A stretch of DNA of 64,000 nucleotides from an uncultured bacterium (GCA_902788575.1 CADAKY010000003.1:48137-112136); one strand, 5' to 3'; shown: positions 33,145 to 42,610, numbered from the stretch's first letter. Numbers and translations: made by a program. Notes: generated from the sequence alone by a model not told the origin.

Positions 33145-36100
33145 TTATTTAAGTAACGCACCAACTGCTTTATAGACTTCCATTCTCTGAGCAGCATCTT
33201 TTTCAGCTTTGCTGTAAAGAGCTTCTGCAGCATCTGGGTTAGTCTTAAGAAGTGATTTGTATCTTCCTTCACTTCTGATAAAGTCTTGGTATGCACCTTT
33301 AGGATCTTTAGCATCCCAGCTGAACGGTACTTCTGCAGCAGGATTGTATCTGTATAACGGGAAGTATCCTGCTTCAACTGCACGTTTTTGTTCAGTTTGA
33401 GTCTTAGACATATCAATACCGTGTGCGATACAAGGAGCGTAAGCGAATATGATAGAAGGTCCATTATAAGCTTCTGCTTCTTGGAATGCTTTCAGTGTTT
33501 GATTTCTGTCTGCACCGAGTGCTACTGATGCTACATAAACGTAACCGTAAGACATAGACATCAAGCCCATATTTTTCTTATAAGTTGGTTTACCGCCTGT
33601 AGCAAACTTGGCAACAGCACCTGTAGGTGTTGATTTAGAAGCTTGACCGCCTGTATTTGAGTAAACTTCTGTATCAAGAACAAGGATATTAACATTCTTG
33701 TTTTGAGCAAGAACGTGGTCAATACCGCCGTATCCGATATCGTTTGCCCATCCGTCACCACCTATAATCCAGATTGATTTATCTGTAAAATAGTCTTCAA
33801 GTTCTTTAATTTTCTTAATTGTTTCGCATCCGCATTCTTTAGCGTACTTATCAATAAGAACTTTTGCTTTGTTTTGAGCTTCAACAGCTTCTTCTGTTTT
33901 TGAGTTATCCCAAAGAGCCAAGCAAGCGTTGAACGCTTCTTTCAAGTCAGCAGGAGCATCTTCTTTTGCAAGAACTTTTTCTACGTTTTCTTTTAAAAGT
34001 TCTCTGTTAGAATCAACTGCTAATCTCATACCGAAACCGAATTCTGCGTTATCTTCAAACAATGAGTTAGCCCATGCCGGACCTCTGCCTTCCTTATTAG
34101 TTGTGTAAGGAATAGTCGGGAAAGTACCGGAGTAGATTGAAGAACAACCTGTTGCGTTTGCTACGATAGCGTTTTCACCGAACAATTGAGAAACAAGTTT
34201 AACGTAAGGTGTTTCACCGCACCCTGCGCATGCTCCTGAGAATTCGAATAACGGAGTTCTAAGCATAGCGCCCTTGATTGTCTTGGTTGTGTTTTTGCCC
34301 ATTACGTTATCCGGCAATTCATCAAAGAATTCTTCGTTTACCATTTCGCCCTTAGCGGTTTCTTCTTCGATTGTAGACCATGTAAGAACTTCCTTGCCCG
34401 GAATTTTTGACATCGGACACTGGTCGATACAAACACCGCATCCTGTACAATCGTTGCAGTAAACCTGAACTTTGAAGTGTTCACCGTGGTCGTTTGGTTT
34501 TGCAGGAACTGTGTTGAATGATTCAGGAGCGTTAGCCAAGTCCTTTTCTTCAATCAATTTAGTTCTGATAGCTGCGTGAGGGCAAGCTGATGCGCAGATT
34601 CCGCATTGCGCACAAGTTGCGCTATTCCATTTCGGAACTCTCGGTGCAATACCGCGTTTTTCAAGTTTAGCAGTACCTGTAGGAATAACACCGTCATTGC
34701 TCATTGCTGAAACAGGGATGTCATCACCTTTTTGTCTCATTGAAGGTTCAATGATTTTCTTAGCAAATTCATCAGCGTTATCAGGGATAAGCTTAATTTC
34801 TTCCGCATGAGCAACACCTTCCAATGATGAAGGAATAACAACTTCTTCGGTTGCGTTCACTGCTGCATCAATAAGCGCGAGGTTCATATTAACAACGTCG
34901 TCACCTTTTTTCTTGAATGTCTTTGTTGTCATTGCTCTCATACCTTCAAGAGCTTGTTCAAACGGAATAATTCCGGAAACTTTGAAGTATGCAACCATCA
35001 TAACTGTGTTTGCACCTTTACCACGAAGTCCCGGTTGTTCCTTGATTAATTTTTCAGCATCAACATTATAGAATTTAACTTTCTTGTTGATGATTGTTTC
35101 CTGCATATCTCTTGTCAAGTGAGAGAATGCTTCTTCTTTTGACCAAGGTGAATTTAGAAGGAATGTACCGCCTTCTTTAATACCTTTAAGAATATCGTAT
35201 CTGCCGATATAAGCGTGAGCAGAGCAGGAAACGAAATCCGGTGCAGTAATCAAATAAGTTGATTTGATTGGTTTATCACCGAAACGTAAGTGAGAAACCG
35301 TTACACCAAATGATTTTTTAGAGTCATAAGCAAAGTATGCCTGAGCATCTTTATTTGTATATTGACCGATAATCTTAATTGAGTTTTTGTTAGCACCGAC
35401 AGTACCGTCTGAACCCAAGCCCCAGAACATGCAGTTTGTAGTTCCTTCCGGTTCTGTAACGATGTGTTCTGAGTAATCTAAAGATTTATGAGTAACATCA
35501 TCTTCAATACCTACTGTGAAACCATGGAAACCGTTGTTTGCAAGGTGCTTATAAACAGCAAGTACCATTGACGGAGTAAATTCTTTTGAAGATAAACCGT
35601 ATCTGCCGCCAATAATTCTGATATCCTTACCTTGAAGAGCTGCAACAACATCCAAGTACAATGGTTCACCGATTGAACCAGCTTCTTTTGTTCTGTCAAG
35701 AACAGCAATTCTCTTAACGCTTGAAGGAAGAGCTTCGTTAAATCTCTTAACATCAAACGGTCTGTATAATCTTACCTTAACTAAACCATACTTAGTGCCT
35801 CTTGTAGAGTTCAAGTACTCGATTGTTTCTTCGATAGTTTCGCAGCTTGAACCGATTGCTACGATTACGTCAGTTGCATCAGGAGCGCCGACATAATCAA
35901 ACGGATGATATTGTCTGCCTGTAACTTTAGCAACTTTATCCATGTATTCTTGAACAATATCAGGAACAGCATCATAGTATTTGTTAACTGTTTCACGACC
36001 TTGGAAGTAAACGTCAGTGTTTTGTGCGCCGACTTTACAAATAGGAGCTTCCGGTCTTAATGCTCTGTTTCTGAATTCTTCAATATATTGAGGTTCAACT

Positions 36101-36681
36101 AATGAAGCGATTTCTTCGTAAGAAATTTCTTCAATTTTGTGAATTTCGTGAGAAGTTCTGAATCCGTCAAAGAATTGAAGGAACGGAACTTTTGATTTGT
36201 AAGTTGAAAGGTGTGCAACAAGAGCCATATCCATTTCTTCCTGAACTGAATTTGCTGCTAACATTGCATAACCTGTGTTACGGCATCCCATAACGTCTGT
36301 GTGGTCACCGAATATTGCGAGTGATTGTGCTGCAAGTGCACGGGCAGAAACGTGAATTACGTGCGGTAACATTTCGCCTGCTACTTTGTGCATTACAGGA
36401 ATCATAAGTAATAAACCTTGTGAAGCAGTGTAAGTAGAAGTTAAAGCACCTGCTGCAAGTGAACCGTGAACAGCACCTGCTGCACCTGCTTCAGATTGCA
36501 TTTCGGCAACTTTTACTTCTTTGCCCCAAATGTTTTTCTTGTGTTGTGAAGCCCATTCATCAACCCATTCTCCCATTGTTGAAGAAGGTGTGATTGGGTA
36601 GATAGCGGAAACTTCAGAAAGTGCATACGCAACATGCGCTGCAGCGTAGTTTCCGTCAACAGTAATTGTGTTTTTTGACAT
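33145..36681 (-). CDS. nifJ: pyruvate:ferredoxin (flavodoxin) oxidoreductase
   Basis: A 1178-residue single-chain PFOR. It converts pyruvate, CoA and oxidised ferredoxin into acetyl-CoA, CO2 and reduced ferredoxin in the cytoplasm. The N-terminal domain opens ITVDGNYAAAHVAYALSE with TP-SSTMGEW. A ferredoxin-like insert has CAQCGICASACPHAAI and CNDCTGCGVCIDQCP for two [4Fe-4S] clusters. The TPP part shows CAGCGETPYVKL (ligands of the third cluster), GDGWANDIGYGG and NTGGQASKSTPTGA. The length is normal. It is divergent from hydCBA across 250 bases that contain an inverted repeat, which fits a common control of pyruvate oxidation and H2 production. Confidence 0.97.
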   Translation of the reverse strand: MSKNTITVDGNYAAAHVAYALSEVSAIYPITPSSTMGEWVDEWASQHKKNIWGKEVKVAEMQSEAGAAGAVHGSLAAGALTSTYTASQGLLLMIPVMHKVAGEMLPHVIHVSARALAAQSLAIFGDHTDVMGCRNTGYAMLAANSVQEEMDMALVAHLSTYKSKVPFLQFFDGFRTSHEIHKIEEISYEEIASLVEPQYIEEFRNRALRPEAPICKVGAQNTDVYFQGRETVNKYYDAVPDIVQEYMDKVAKVTGRQYHPFDYVGAPDATDVIVAIGSSCETIEETIEYLNSTRGTKYGLVKVRLYRPFDVKRFNEALPSSVKRIAVLDRTKEAGSIGEPLYLDVVAALQGKDIRIIGGRYGLSSKEFTPSMVLAVYKHLANNGFHGFTVGIEDDVTHKSLDYSEHIVTEPEGTTNCMFWGLGSDGTVGANKNSIKIIGQYTNKDAQAYFAYDSKKSFGVTVSHLRFGDKPIKSTYLITAPDFVSCSAHAYIGRYDILKGIKEGGTFLLNSPWSKEEAFSHLTRDMQETIINKKVKFYNVDAEKLIKEQPGLRGKGANTVMMVAYFKVSGIIPFEQALEGMRAMTTKTFKKKGDDVVNMNLALIDAAVNATEEVVIPSSLEGVAHAEEIKLIPDNADEFAKKIIEPSMRQKGDDIPVSAMSNDGVIPTGTAKLEKRGIAPRVPKWNSATCAQCGICASACPHAAIRTKLIEEKDLANAPESFNTVPAKPNDHGEHFKVQVYCNDCTGCGVCIDQCPMSKIPGKEVLTWSTIEEETAKGEMVNEEFFDELPDNVMGKNTTKTIKGAMLRTPLFEFSGACAGCGETPYVKLVSQLFGENAIVANATGCSSIYSGTFPTIPYTTNKEGRGPAWANSLFEDNAEFGFGMRLAVDSNRELLKENVEKVLAKEDAPADLKEAFNACLALWDNSKTEEAVEAQNKAKVLIDKYAKECGCETIKKIKELEDYFTDKSIWIIGGDGWANDIGYGGIDHVLAQNKNVNILVLDTEVYSNTGGQASKSTPTGAVAKFATGGKPTYKKNMGLMSMSYGYVYVASVALGADRNQTLKAFQEAEAYNGPSIIFAYAPCIAHGIDMSKTQTEQKRAVEAGYFPLYRYNPAAEVPFSWDAKDPKGAYQDFIRSEGRYKSLLKTNPDAAEALYSKAEKDAAQRMEVYKAVGALLK

Positions 36682-36825
36682 AATTTATATCTCCCTTTCT
36701 TTTCAGATATCCTTGTCAATAGGCATTTTATTGCCTGTTATTTTGTTTGTTACAGCTATTAATCCGAGCCTTTACATGATTATACTACAAACAAAAAATA
36801 TATTTTCTGTTGTAAAAATTAAAAA

Positions 36826-36858
36826 TTTTTCACGAAACCAGTTTTAATCGTGACAAAA
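36826..36858. promoter_or_regulatory. inverted repeat in the nifJ-hydC intergenic region
   Basis: TTTTTCACGA and TCGTGACAAAA are imperfect inverted repeats (TTTT[G]TCACGA against TCGTGACAAAA) separated by about 12 bases. They lie between two divergent energy genes, the position for an operator used by a redox regulator. No motif of a known regulator (such as Rex) matches exactly. Confidence 0.4.
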
Positions 36859-36931
36859 TTCACTTGTTTGGAAAAATTCTCTATGATATATTATTATTGT
36901 GCGTATATTATACTAATTTAGGAGAAAACAG

Positions 36932-37429
36932 ATGAGCGAAACAAGCACGAAGCTGGATTTTCGGGTATTAGACGGTATACTCGAACAGTATGAGTACAAA
37001 AAATCGTATCTTATTGCCATGCTGCAAAAGGTACAGGAGGTATACAGATATCTTCCGGAAGAAGCAATGACCTATATCGGAGAAAAAGTTGACGGACTTT
37101 CCCCCGCTACAGTATACGGTGTTGCTACTTTTTATGCCCAATTTTCATTAGAACCAAAGGGCAAATATGAAATCAAAGTTTGCGACGGTACTGCATGTCA
37201 CGTACGTGGTTCAATGCCTGTACTTAATGCAATCAGAAATAAATTAAACCTGAAAGAAGGCCAAACAACTTGTGAAAACGGTTTGTTCTCACTGGAAATT
37301 GTTAGCTGCTTAGGCGCTTGCGGACTTGCTCCTGTTTGCGTTATCAACGATAAAGTATACCCGCAAATGACCTCTGACGCTATTAGCGTAATTTTGGATA
37401 CACTTCTTAAAGAAGAGGGGGTTGCATAA
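36932..37429 (+). CDS. hydC: NAD-linked [FeFe] hydrogenase subunit, NuoE-like
   Basis: A 165-residue protein of the 24-kDa NADH dehydrogenase subunit family. Thioredoxin-fold [2Fe-2S] ligands are visible as CDGTACHVRGS and, later, EIVSCLGACGLAPVC. In trimeric hydrogenases such as Thermotoga HydABC this gamma subunit joins the NADH-oxidising HydB to the catalytic HydA. ATG 36932 follows AGGAGAAAACAG. It ends with a 1-base overlap with hydB, which means translational coupling. The order hydC-hydB-hydA is typical of the electron-bifurcating (group A3) type. Confidence 0.94.
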   Translation: MSETSTKLDFRVLDGILEQYEYKKSYLIAMLQKVQEVYRYLPEEAMTYIGEKVDGLSPATVYGVATFYAQFSLEPKGKYEIKVCDGTACHVRGSMPVLNAIRNKLNLKEGQTTCENGLFSLEIVSCLGACGLAPVCVINDKVYPQMTSDAISVILDTLLKEEGVA

Positions 37430-39282
37430 TGACATTAAATATAAATATTAAAGATGAGCAGGCTAAAGCTCAGGAACATATTAAAGAACAAGGACTAAGA
37501 GTTCTTGTCTGTGCAGGAACAGGATGCGTTGCAAACGGCTCGCTAAAAGTTATTGAAAAATTCAGAGAACTCGGCGCAAATGTTTCAACACTTACGGATT
37601 ATGACAAAATGACAATTGTTCCTACAGGATGCCACGGCTTCTGTGAACAGGGCGTTTTGGTTATCATTCCTGAAAAGCACGTTACTTATATAAAAGTTAA
37701 AGAATCAGATGTAGAAGAAATCTTTGAAAGTCATATCAAAAACGGTCAGCCTGTTGAAAGACTTCTTTACAAAGACCCTAAAACAGGTGAAGCTGTTCAC
37801 AGAAATGACGATATCAATTTCTACGCTAAGCAAACCCGTACAGCTCTTAAAAATTGCGGTAAAATTAATGCCGAATCGATTGATGAAGCAATTTCTGTAA
37901 GAGGATACGAAGCTTTAGCAAAATGTATAGAAGAAAATAATCCTGACGGAGTTATTGATACAATCACAAAATCAGGTTTAAGAGGAAGAGGAGGCGGAGG
38001 CTTCCCGACAGGTATGAAATGGAAATTCACAGCTGCAAACAGAGGCGGCAAATCCTACGTTGTTTGTAACGGTGACGAAGGCGACCCAGGAGCATTCATG
38101 GATCGTTCCGTTATGGAAGGCGACCCGCACAAACTTCTCGAAGGTATGGCAATTGCAGGTTTTGCAATCGGTGCGGATGAAGCTTATATCTACGTTCGTG
38201 CGGAATACCCGCTTGCTATCAAACGTTTAAGAAAAGCTATTGCTGATGCGGAAGAAAGAAACTTCCTCGGCAAAAACATTATGGGAAGTGATTTTTCATT
38301 CACTATCCACATCAAAGAAGGTGCAGGCGCTTTTGTTTGCGGTGAAGAAACCGCTCTTATCGCATCAATTGAAGGTGAAAGAGGTATGCCTCGTCCGAAA
38401 CCGCCGTTCCCAGCAAACAAAGGTTTGTTCGGAAGACCTACTTTGATTAATAACGTTGAAACACTTGCAAACGTACCGTTGATTATATTAAACGGTGCAG
38501 AATGGTTTGCATCAATGGGATGTGAAACGTCAAAAGGTACAAAAACATTTGCTTTGACAGGTGAAGTTAATAATACCGGTCTTATCGAAGTTCCGATGGG
38601 TACAACATTAAGACAAATTATATTTGATATAGGAGGCGGAATCCGTGGCGGCAAGAAATTTAAAGCCGTTCAAATCGGAGGCCCTTCAGGCGGATGCTTA
38701 ACGGAAGAGCACCTTGATATTTCTATGGATTATGACAGCCTTATCAAAGCAGGCGCAATGGTTGGTTCAGGCGGTCTTGTTGTAATGGCGGAAGATACTT
38801 GTATGGTTGAAGTTGCAAGATTCTTCATGAACTTTACAAAGAACGAATCCTGCGGAAAATGCGTTCCATGTAGAGAAGGTACTAAAAACCTGCTCAAAAT
38901 CTTAGAAAAGATTGTAGCAGGTAAAGGTGAAATGGAAGACTTGGACAGACTTGAGCAGCTGGCTTTAACGGTTAAAGACGGTTCTCTCTGCGGTCTCGGT
39001 AAAACAGCGCCAAACCCTGTACTTTCAACTTTGAAATACTTTAAAGATGAATATATTGCACACATTCGCGACCACAAATGTCCGGCAGGAGTTTGTACCG
39101 CAATGAAGAAAATTTCTATCGATCCTGAAAAATGTAAGGGTTGTACAAAGTGTGCAAGAACTTGCCCTGTCGGTGCAATTGAAGGTACAGTCAAGAATCC
39201 TCACAAGATTGATCAGTCTAAATGTATCAAGTGCGAGGCTTGTCTGAACGCTTGTCCGTTTAAGGCAATTTCAAAAGAGTAA
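37429..39282 (+). CDS. hydB: NAD-linked [FeFe] hydrogenase subunit, NuoF-like
   Basis: A 617-residue protein. It has an N-terminal thioredoxin-like [2Fe-2S] domain (CAGTGCVANGS, then TGCHGFCEQG), a NuoF-type NADH/FMN domain (GLRGRGGGGFPTGMKW and NGDEGDPGAFMDRS), a SLBB-like section, a [4Fe-4S] site ESCGKCVPCREGT, and a C-terminal double [4Fe-4S] ferredoxin domain (CKGCTKCARTCPVGAI, CIKCEACLNACPFKAI). It oxidises NADH and passes electrons, together with those of ferredoxin, towards H2 formation. The whole layout matches HydB of electron-confurcating hydrogenases. It overlaps hydC by 1 base, and 109 bases separate it from hydA. Confidence 0.95.
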   Translation: MTLNINIKDEQAKAQEHIKEQGLRVLVCAGTGCVANGSLKVIEKFRELGANVSTLTDYDKMTIVPTGCHGFCEQGVLVIIPEKHVTYIKVKESDVEEIFESHIKNGQPVERLLYKDPKTGEAVHRNDDINFYAKQTRTALKNCGKINAESIDEAISVRGYEALAKCIEENNPDGVIDTITKSGLRGRGGGGFPTGMKWKFTAANRGGKSYVVCNGDEGDPGAFMDRSVMEGDPHKLLEGMAIAGFAIGADEAYIYVRAEYPLAIKRLRKAIADAEERNFLGKNIMGSDFSFTIHIKEGAGAFVCGEETALIASIEGERGMPRPKPPFPANKGLFGRPTLINNVETLANVPLIILNGAEWFASMGCETSKGTKTFALTGEVNNTGLIEVPMGTTLRQIIFDIGGGIRGGKKFKAVQIGGPSGGCLTEEHLDISMDYDSLIKAGAMVGSGGLVVMAEDTCMVEVARFFMNFTKNESCGKCVPCREGTKNLLKILEKIVAGKGEMEDLDRLEQLALTVKDGSLCGLGKTAPNPVLSTLKYFKDEYIAHIRDHKCPAGVCTAMKKISIDPEKCKGCTKCARTCPVGAIEGTVKNPHKIDQSKCIKCEACLNACPFKAISKE

Positions 39283-39391
39283 TTAAAAGTAAATGAGTGA
39301 ATAAGTGAATAAGTTCATTAAATTCGCTTCGCTAATAATTATAAAGTAGAGTAGGGTGCAATTATTTGCACCAAACAAAAGGAAAAGAAAA

Positions 39392-41167
39392 ATGAGTGAA
39401 GATAAAAAAACATTATACATAGAAGGCAAAGAAGTTGAGTTCACAAACGAAGCTAATTTGCTTGAAGTAATCAGAAAAGCGGGGATGAACGTTCCTACAC
39501 TTTGCTACAGACCTGACTTAACTTCTTTCGGCGCTTGCAGACTCTGCGTTGTGGAAGTTGAATACCCGAACGGCAGAAAAATGATTAACTCATCCTGTAC
39601 AATGCCTCCGGAAGCAGGTATCAAAGTACATTTGAACACTGCAAAAGTCAGAAACATCAGAAAAATGGTGCTTGAACTTCTTCTCGCAAACCACGACAGA
39701 GAATGTACAACCTGCGATAAATCAGGTTCTTGTGATTTGCAAAAATACGCGGAAGAATACGGAATCAAACACGTTAAACAATACGCTCAACGTGATTGCA
39801 TGGTTAAAAAAGACGAAAGCTCTTGTGCTTTGGTTCGTGACAACAACAAATGTATTCTTTGCGGCGCTTGTGTAAGAGCTTGTGACGAGCATCAAGGACT
39901 TCAGGTTTTAGGATTCGCAAACCGCGGAAGCAAAACAGTCGTTGAACCTATGGCAGGCAGACCGCTCGGAAACAGTGAATGTATCAACTGCGGTCAATGT
40001 GCAGCCGTTTGTCCGACAGGCGCAATTACAATTAATTCATCACAACTTGATGGTGTATGGAACGCTATTACAAACCCTGAAAAGAAAGTTGTTGTTCAAT
40101 TTGCGCCTTCTGTACGTGTTGCAATCGGCGAAATGTTCGGACTTGAACCCGGTGTAAATTCAACAAAGAAAATTAATGCAGCACTGAGAAGAATCGGATT
40201 TGATTTGGTATTCGATACAAACTTCTCTGCTGATTTAACAATAATGGAAGAAGCACACGAATTTATCGACAGACTTCAAAACGGTGGTAAATTACCGCTA
40301 TTCACATCTTGCTGCCCTGGCTGGGTAAGATTTTTGGAAACACAGCATCCTGATATGCTCGGGCATTTGTCTTCCTGCAAATCTCCGCAAGGTATGATGG
40401 GCGCAATCATAAGAGAATACGTTCCTCAATATTATAAAGATATCACACCGGAAAATCTTGTAAGCGTTTCAATTATGCCTTGTACGGCTAAAAAATACGA
40501 AGGACAGCGTGAACAGTTTAAGATGGCAGACGGACGTCAAGAAATTGACTATGTTTTAACAACTCAGGAACTCGGAAGAATGATTAAAGGCGCAGGTATC
40601 GACTTCAAAACTCTTGAAGGTGAAGAACCGGATTCACCGTTCGGTAAATATACAGGCGCCGGTACAATCTTCGGTGTTTCAGGCGGTGTAGCCGAAGCTG
40701 CCGCAAGAACAGCTTATGAAGTTGTGACGGGTGAAACTCTTAAAGACGTTGTAATCAATGATATGCGCGGAACAAAAAGAGTTAAAACAGTTGAACTTGA
40801 CCTTAAGGGAACAAAAATCAAGGTTAAAATCGTGAACACTCTCCGCGAAGCTGAAAAATGCATCAGAGAAATCAAAGAAGGCAAAGCAGATTATCAGCTT
40901 CTTGAAGTTATGGCATGTCCGGGAGGATGTATCAACGGCGGCGGACAACCTTTGAGTTACAACGATTCATGCATTAAAGAAAAACGTGCACAAGGTCTTT
41001 ATACAGATGATGAAACAGGTGAATGGAGAAAATCTCACGAAAACCCTGAAATCAAAGATTTGTATGCAAAACACCTTGAAAAGCCAAACTCTCATAAAGC
41101 ACACGAACTTCTCCACACAACTTATGTTGATAAGAGAAAAGATTGCTACATTTCTGTAGGTGAATAA
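39392..41167 (+). CDS. hydA: [FeFe] hydrogenase catalytic subunit
   Basis: A 591-residue catalytic subunit. I chose ATG 39392, preceded by AAAAGGAAAAGAAAA; the frame is open 12 codons further. From the N-terminus: [2Fe-2S] domain (CYRPDLTSFGACRLCVVEVE), His-Cys3 [4Fe-4S] site (HDRECTTCDKSGSC), a 2[4Fe-4S] ferredoxin pair (CILCGACVRACDEHQG and CINCGQCAAVCPTGAI), then the H-cluster motifs: L1 FTSCCPGWVRFLE, L2 MPCTAKKYEGQRE, L3 ACPGGCINGGGQP. All cluster ligands are present, so it should reduce protons or oxidise H2. The maturation genes hydE, hydF, hydG are not in the window. Confidence 0.97.
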   Translation: MSEDKKTLYIEGKEVEFTNEANLLEVIRKAGMNVPTLCYRPDLTSFGACRLCVVEVEYPNGRKMINSSCTMPPEAGIKVHLNTAKVRNIRKMVLELLLANHDRECTTCDKSGSCDLQKYAEEYGIKHVKQYAQRDCMVKKDESSCALVRDNNKCILCGACVRACDEHQGLQVLGFANRGSKTVVEPMAGRPLGNSECINCGQCAAVCPTGAITINSSQLDGVWNAITNPEKKVVVQFAPSVRVAIGEMFGLEPGVNSTKKINAALRRIGFDLVFDTNFSADLTIMEEAHEFIDRLQNGGKLPLFTSCCPGWVRFLETQHPDMLGHLSSCKSPQGMMGAIIREYVPQYYKDITPENLVSVSIMPCTAKKYEGQREQFKMADGRQEIDYVLTTQELGRMIKGAGIDFKTLEGEEPDSPFGKYTGAGTIFGVSGGVAEAAARTAYEVVTGETLKDVVINDMRGTKRVKTVELDLKGTKIKVKIVNTLREAEKCIREIKEGKADYQLLEVMACPGGCINGGGQPLSYNDSCIKEKRAQGLYTDDETGEWRKSHENPEIKDLYAKHLEKPNSHKAHELLHTTYVDKRKDCYISVGE

Positions 41168-41178
41168 AAGAAAGGAAT

Positions 41179-41211
41179 CTTCCTTTTTGAAAAAAGGAAG
41201 CGAAAAACTTT
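41179..41211 (+). repeat. short hairpin repeat, copy 2
   Basis: CTTCCTTTTT, GA, AAAAAAGGAAG, then CGAAAAACTTT. It is the plus-strand counterpart of 2063-2095 and lies 12 bases after the hydA stop. Confidence 0.5.
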
Positions 41212-41256
41212 AATAACAAGTAAGTCTCAAAGTGAGACCAGAATGTAAAAATAACA

Positions 41257-41293
41257 AATAATGCGAGCGGTGAAATCGCTCGCATTATTATTA
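41257..41293 (+). terminator. hairpin terminator after hydA
   Basis: AATAATGCGAGCG, loop GTGAAAT, CGCTCGCATTATT forms a 13-bp perfect stem followed by an A/T-rich run. It ends the hyd operon. A small GTCTCA/TGAGAC hairpin stands just before it. Confidence 0.8.
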
Positions 41294-41385
41294 TCATAAA
41301 CTCACAAATAGTTCACTTAATTTGACTCTTAAAAATATAGAAAAACAACACTAAATTCATATTTAACAATCTCATCATTAACTAT

Positions 41386-42453
41386 TTATATGTTATCTTT
41401 AACCTTCAATTCACAGCACATCTGACATGCGCCGAAGATTCCAGCTTTTAGGTTTTTCCTGAAACAGCAATAATGAGGCGCGTTGAAAAGTTCTTTTATT
41501 GATTTGTCTTTCACGTTTCCGATTTTTTGAGACAAACAGGGATATACAAATCCCTCAGGATTTATAAAGGTGTTATTAAACGGAAAAGTACACGGTTCGT
41601 ATATTTCATTTACCGGTTTTTCGGCAGGCAGTCTAAAAAATTTTTCTATCGTTTCTGCCGGATTCTCAGAATATTCAAACTTTGGCGAAAAACGCAACTT
41701 TGTTCTGCCTTTTAAACTTTCAATTTCTTTATAGACCTCTTTAAAATGTTCAACATCAAAATACGGCTCAATCGGATAACTTTCTTTAAATTCCGGTATA
41801 AAGCTTTCCTGCAAAATTGAACTTTGTTTCCAGTTATTATTTCTTAAAAACGAAATTGAAAGAAAATTAAACTTCATCTTTTCACAAAGTTTATATAATT
41901 CAAGAATATCATCAAGATTGTTTTCAAGAACAATAGTTTTTATATCAATCATCTGATTTTTATTTTTTGACTTCAGATTTTCCAAATTGGAAACAATTTT
42001 GTCAAAAATTCCGTCTTTGCCCCTGTTTTTGTCATGAGTTTCCCCGTAACCGTCCAATGAAACCGAAAGCAACAGCAGCCGGTATTTTCTAAACGCTTCA
42101 ACAATCTCATCATTTATAAGTATTCCGTTTGATACAACATGAACTTTACCAAAGAGTTTTTTTGAAGCGTAAGCAAAAATATCAACAAAATCAGTTCTTA
42201 TCAAAGGTTCACCGCCGACAAGTGTTGCAATTGAATACCAAGGCAGCTGGTTTATGACGTTTTTCCATTCTTCCAAAGTGAGTTCGTATTTATTTCTGTC
42301 ACTTCCTACATAGCAATACGGACATTGCAGGTTACACCTGTATGTAAGCTCCAAAAAATATCTCAAAGGTATTTTTGCTTTTCCCCATTTGTTGTTATAC
42401 GAAAGCGATGTATAAAAATCTCTTGCCCAATCGAACAAGCCTGAATAATTCAT
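41386..42453 (-). CDS. radical SAM / SPASM-type protein
   Basis: A 355-residue protein. The radical SAM motif is CNLQCPYCYV (CxxxCxxC), preceded by RYFLELTYR, and the family's GGEP loop is present as VGGEPLIRTDF. The C-terminal third has a cysteine-rich area (CTFPFNN, PCLSQ, then CQMCCELK), like SPASM domains that hold auxiliary [4Fe-4S] clusters. Such enzymes modify peptides or proteins, or act in cofactor synthesis. I chose ATG 42453 because GAGGGA precedes it; a start at 42477 is also possible. No precursor-peptide gene is evident beside it. It is not HydE or HydG by its signature. Substrate unknown. Confidence 0.82.
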   Translation of the reverse strand: MNYSGLFDWARDFYTSLSYNNKWGKAKIPLRYFLELTYRCNLQCPYCYVGSDRNKYELTLEEWKNVINQLPWYSIATLVGGEPLIRTDFVDIFAYASKKLFGKVHVVSNGILINDEIVEAFRKYRLLLLSVSLDGYGETHDKNRGKDGIFDKIVSNLENLKSKNKNQMIDIKTIVLENNLDDILELYKLCEKMKFNFLSISFLRNNNWKQSSILQESFIPEFKESYPIEPYFDVEHFKEVYKEIESLKGRTKLRFSPKFEYSENPAETIEKFFRLPAEKPVNEIYEPCTFPFNNTFINPEGFVYPCLSQKIGNVKDKSIKELFNAPHYCCFRKNLKAGIFGACQMCCELKVKDNI

Positions 42454-42562
42454 AAATCCCTCATTTTGATTAAACATTTTATTTAACCTTATACTAACAC
42501 AAAGTTCAATGTATGTTTACCTGACAAAAGTTATTATTATATAGAATCCTCATCGCTCTTCT

Positions 42563-42610
42563 CCCCTTCTTTATTAGCTTACGTATGTTAATAAAGAGGG
42601 GTTTCTTTTT
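42563..42610 (+). terminator. isolated hairpin with T-run upstream of serS
   Basis: CCCCTTCTTTATTA pairs with TAATAAAGAGGGG around a 10-base loop, with one bulge, and is followed by TTTCTTTTTT. It stands some 80 bases after the start of the divergent radical SAM gene and 120 bases before serS. There is no plus-strand gene in front of it except hydA, which has its own terminator. Confidence 0.7.
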
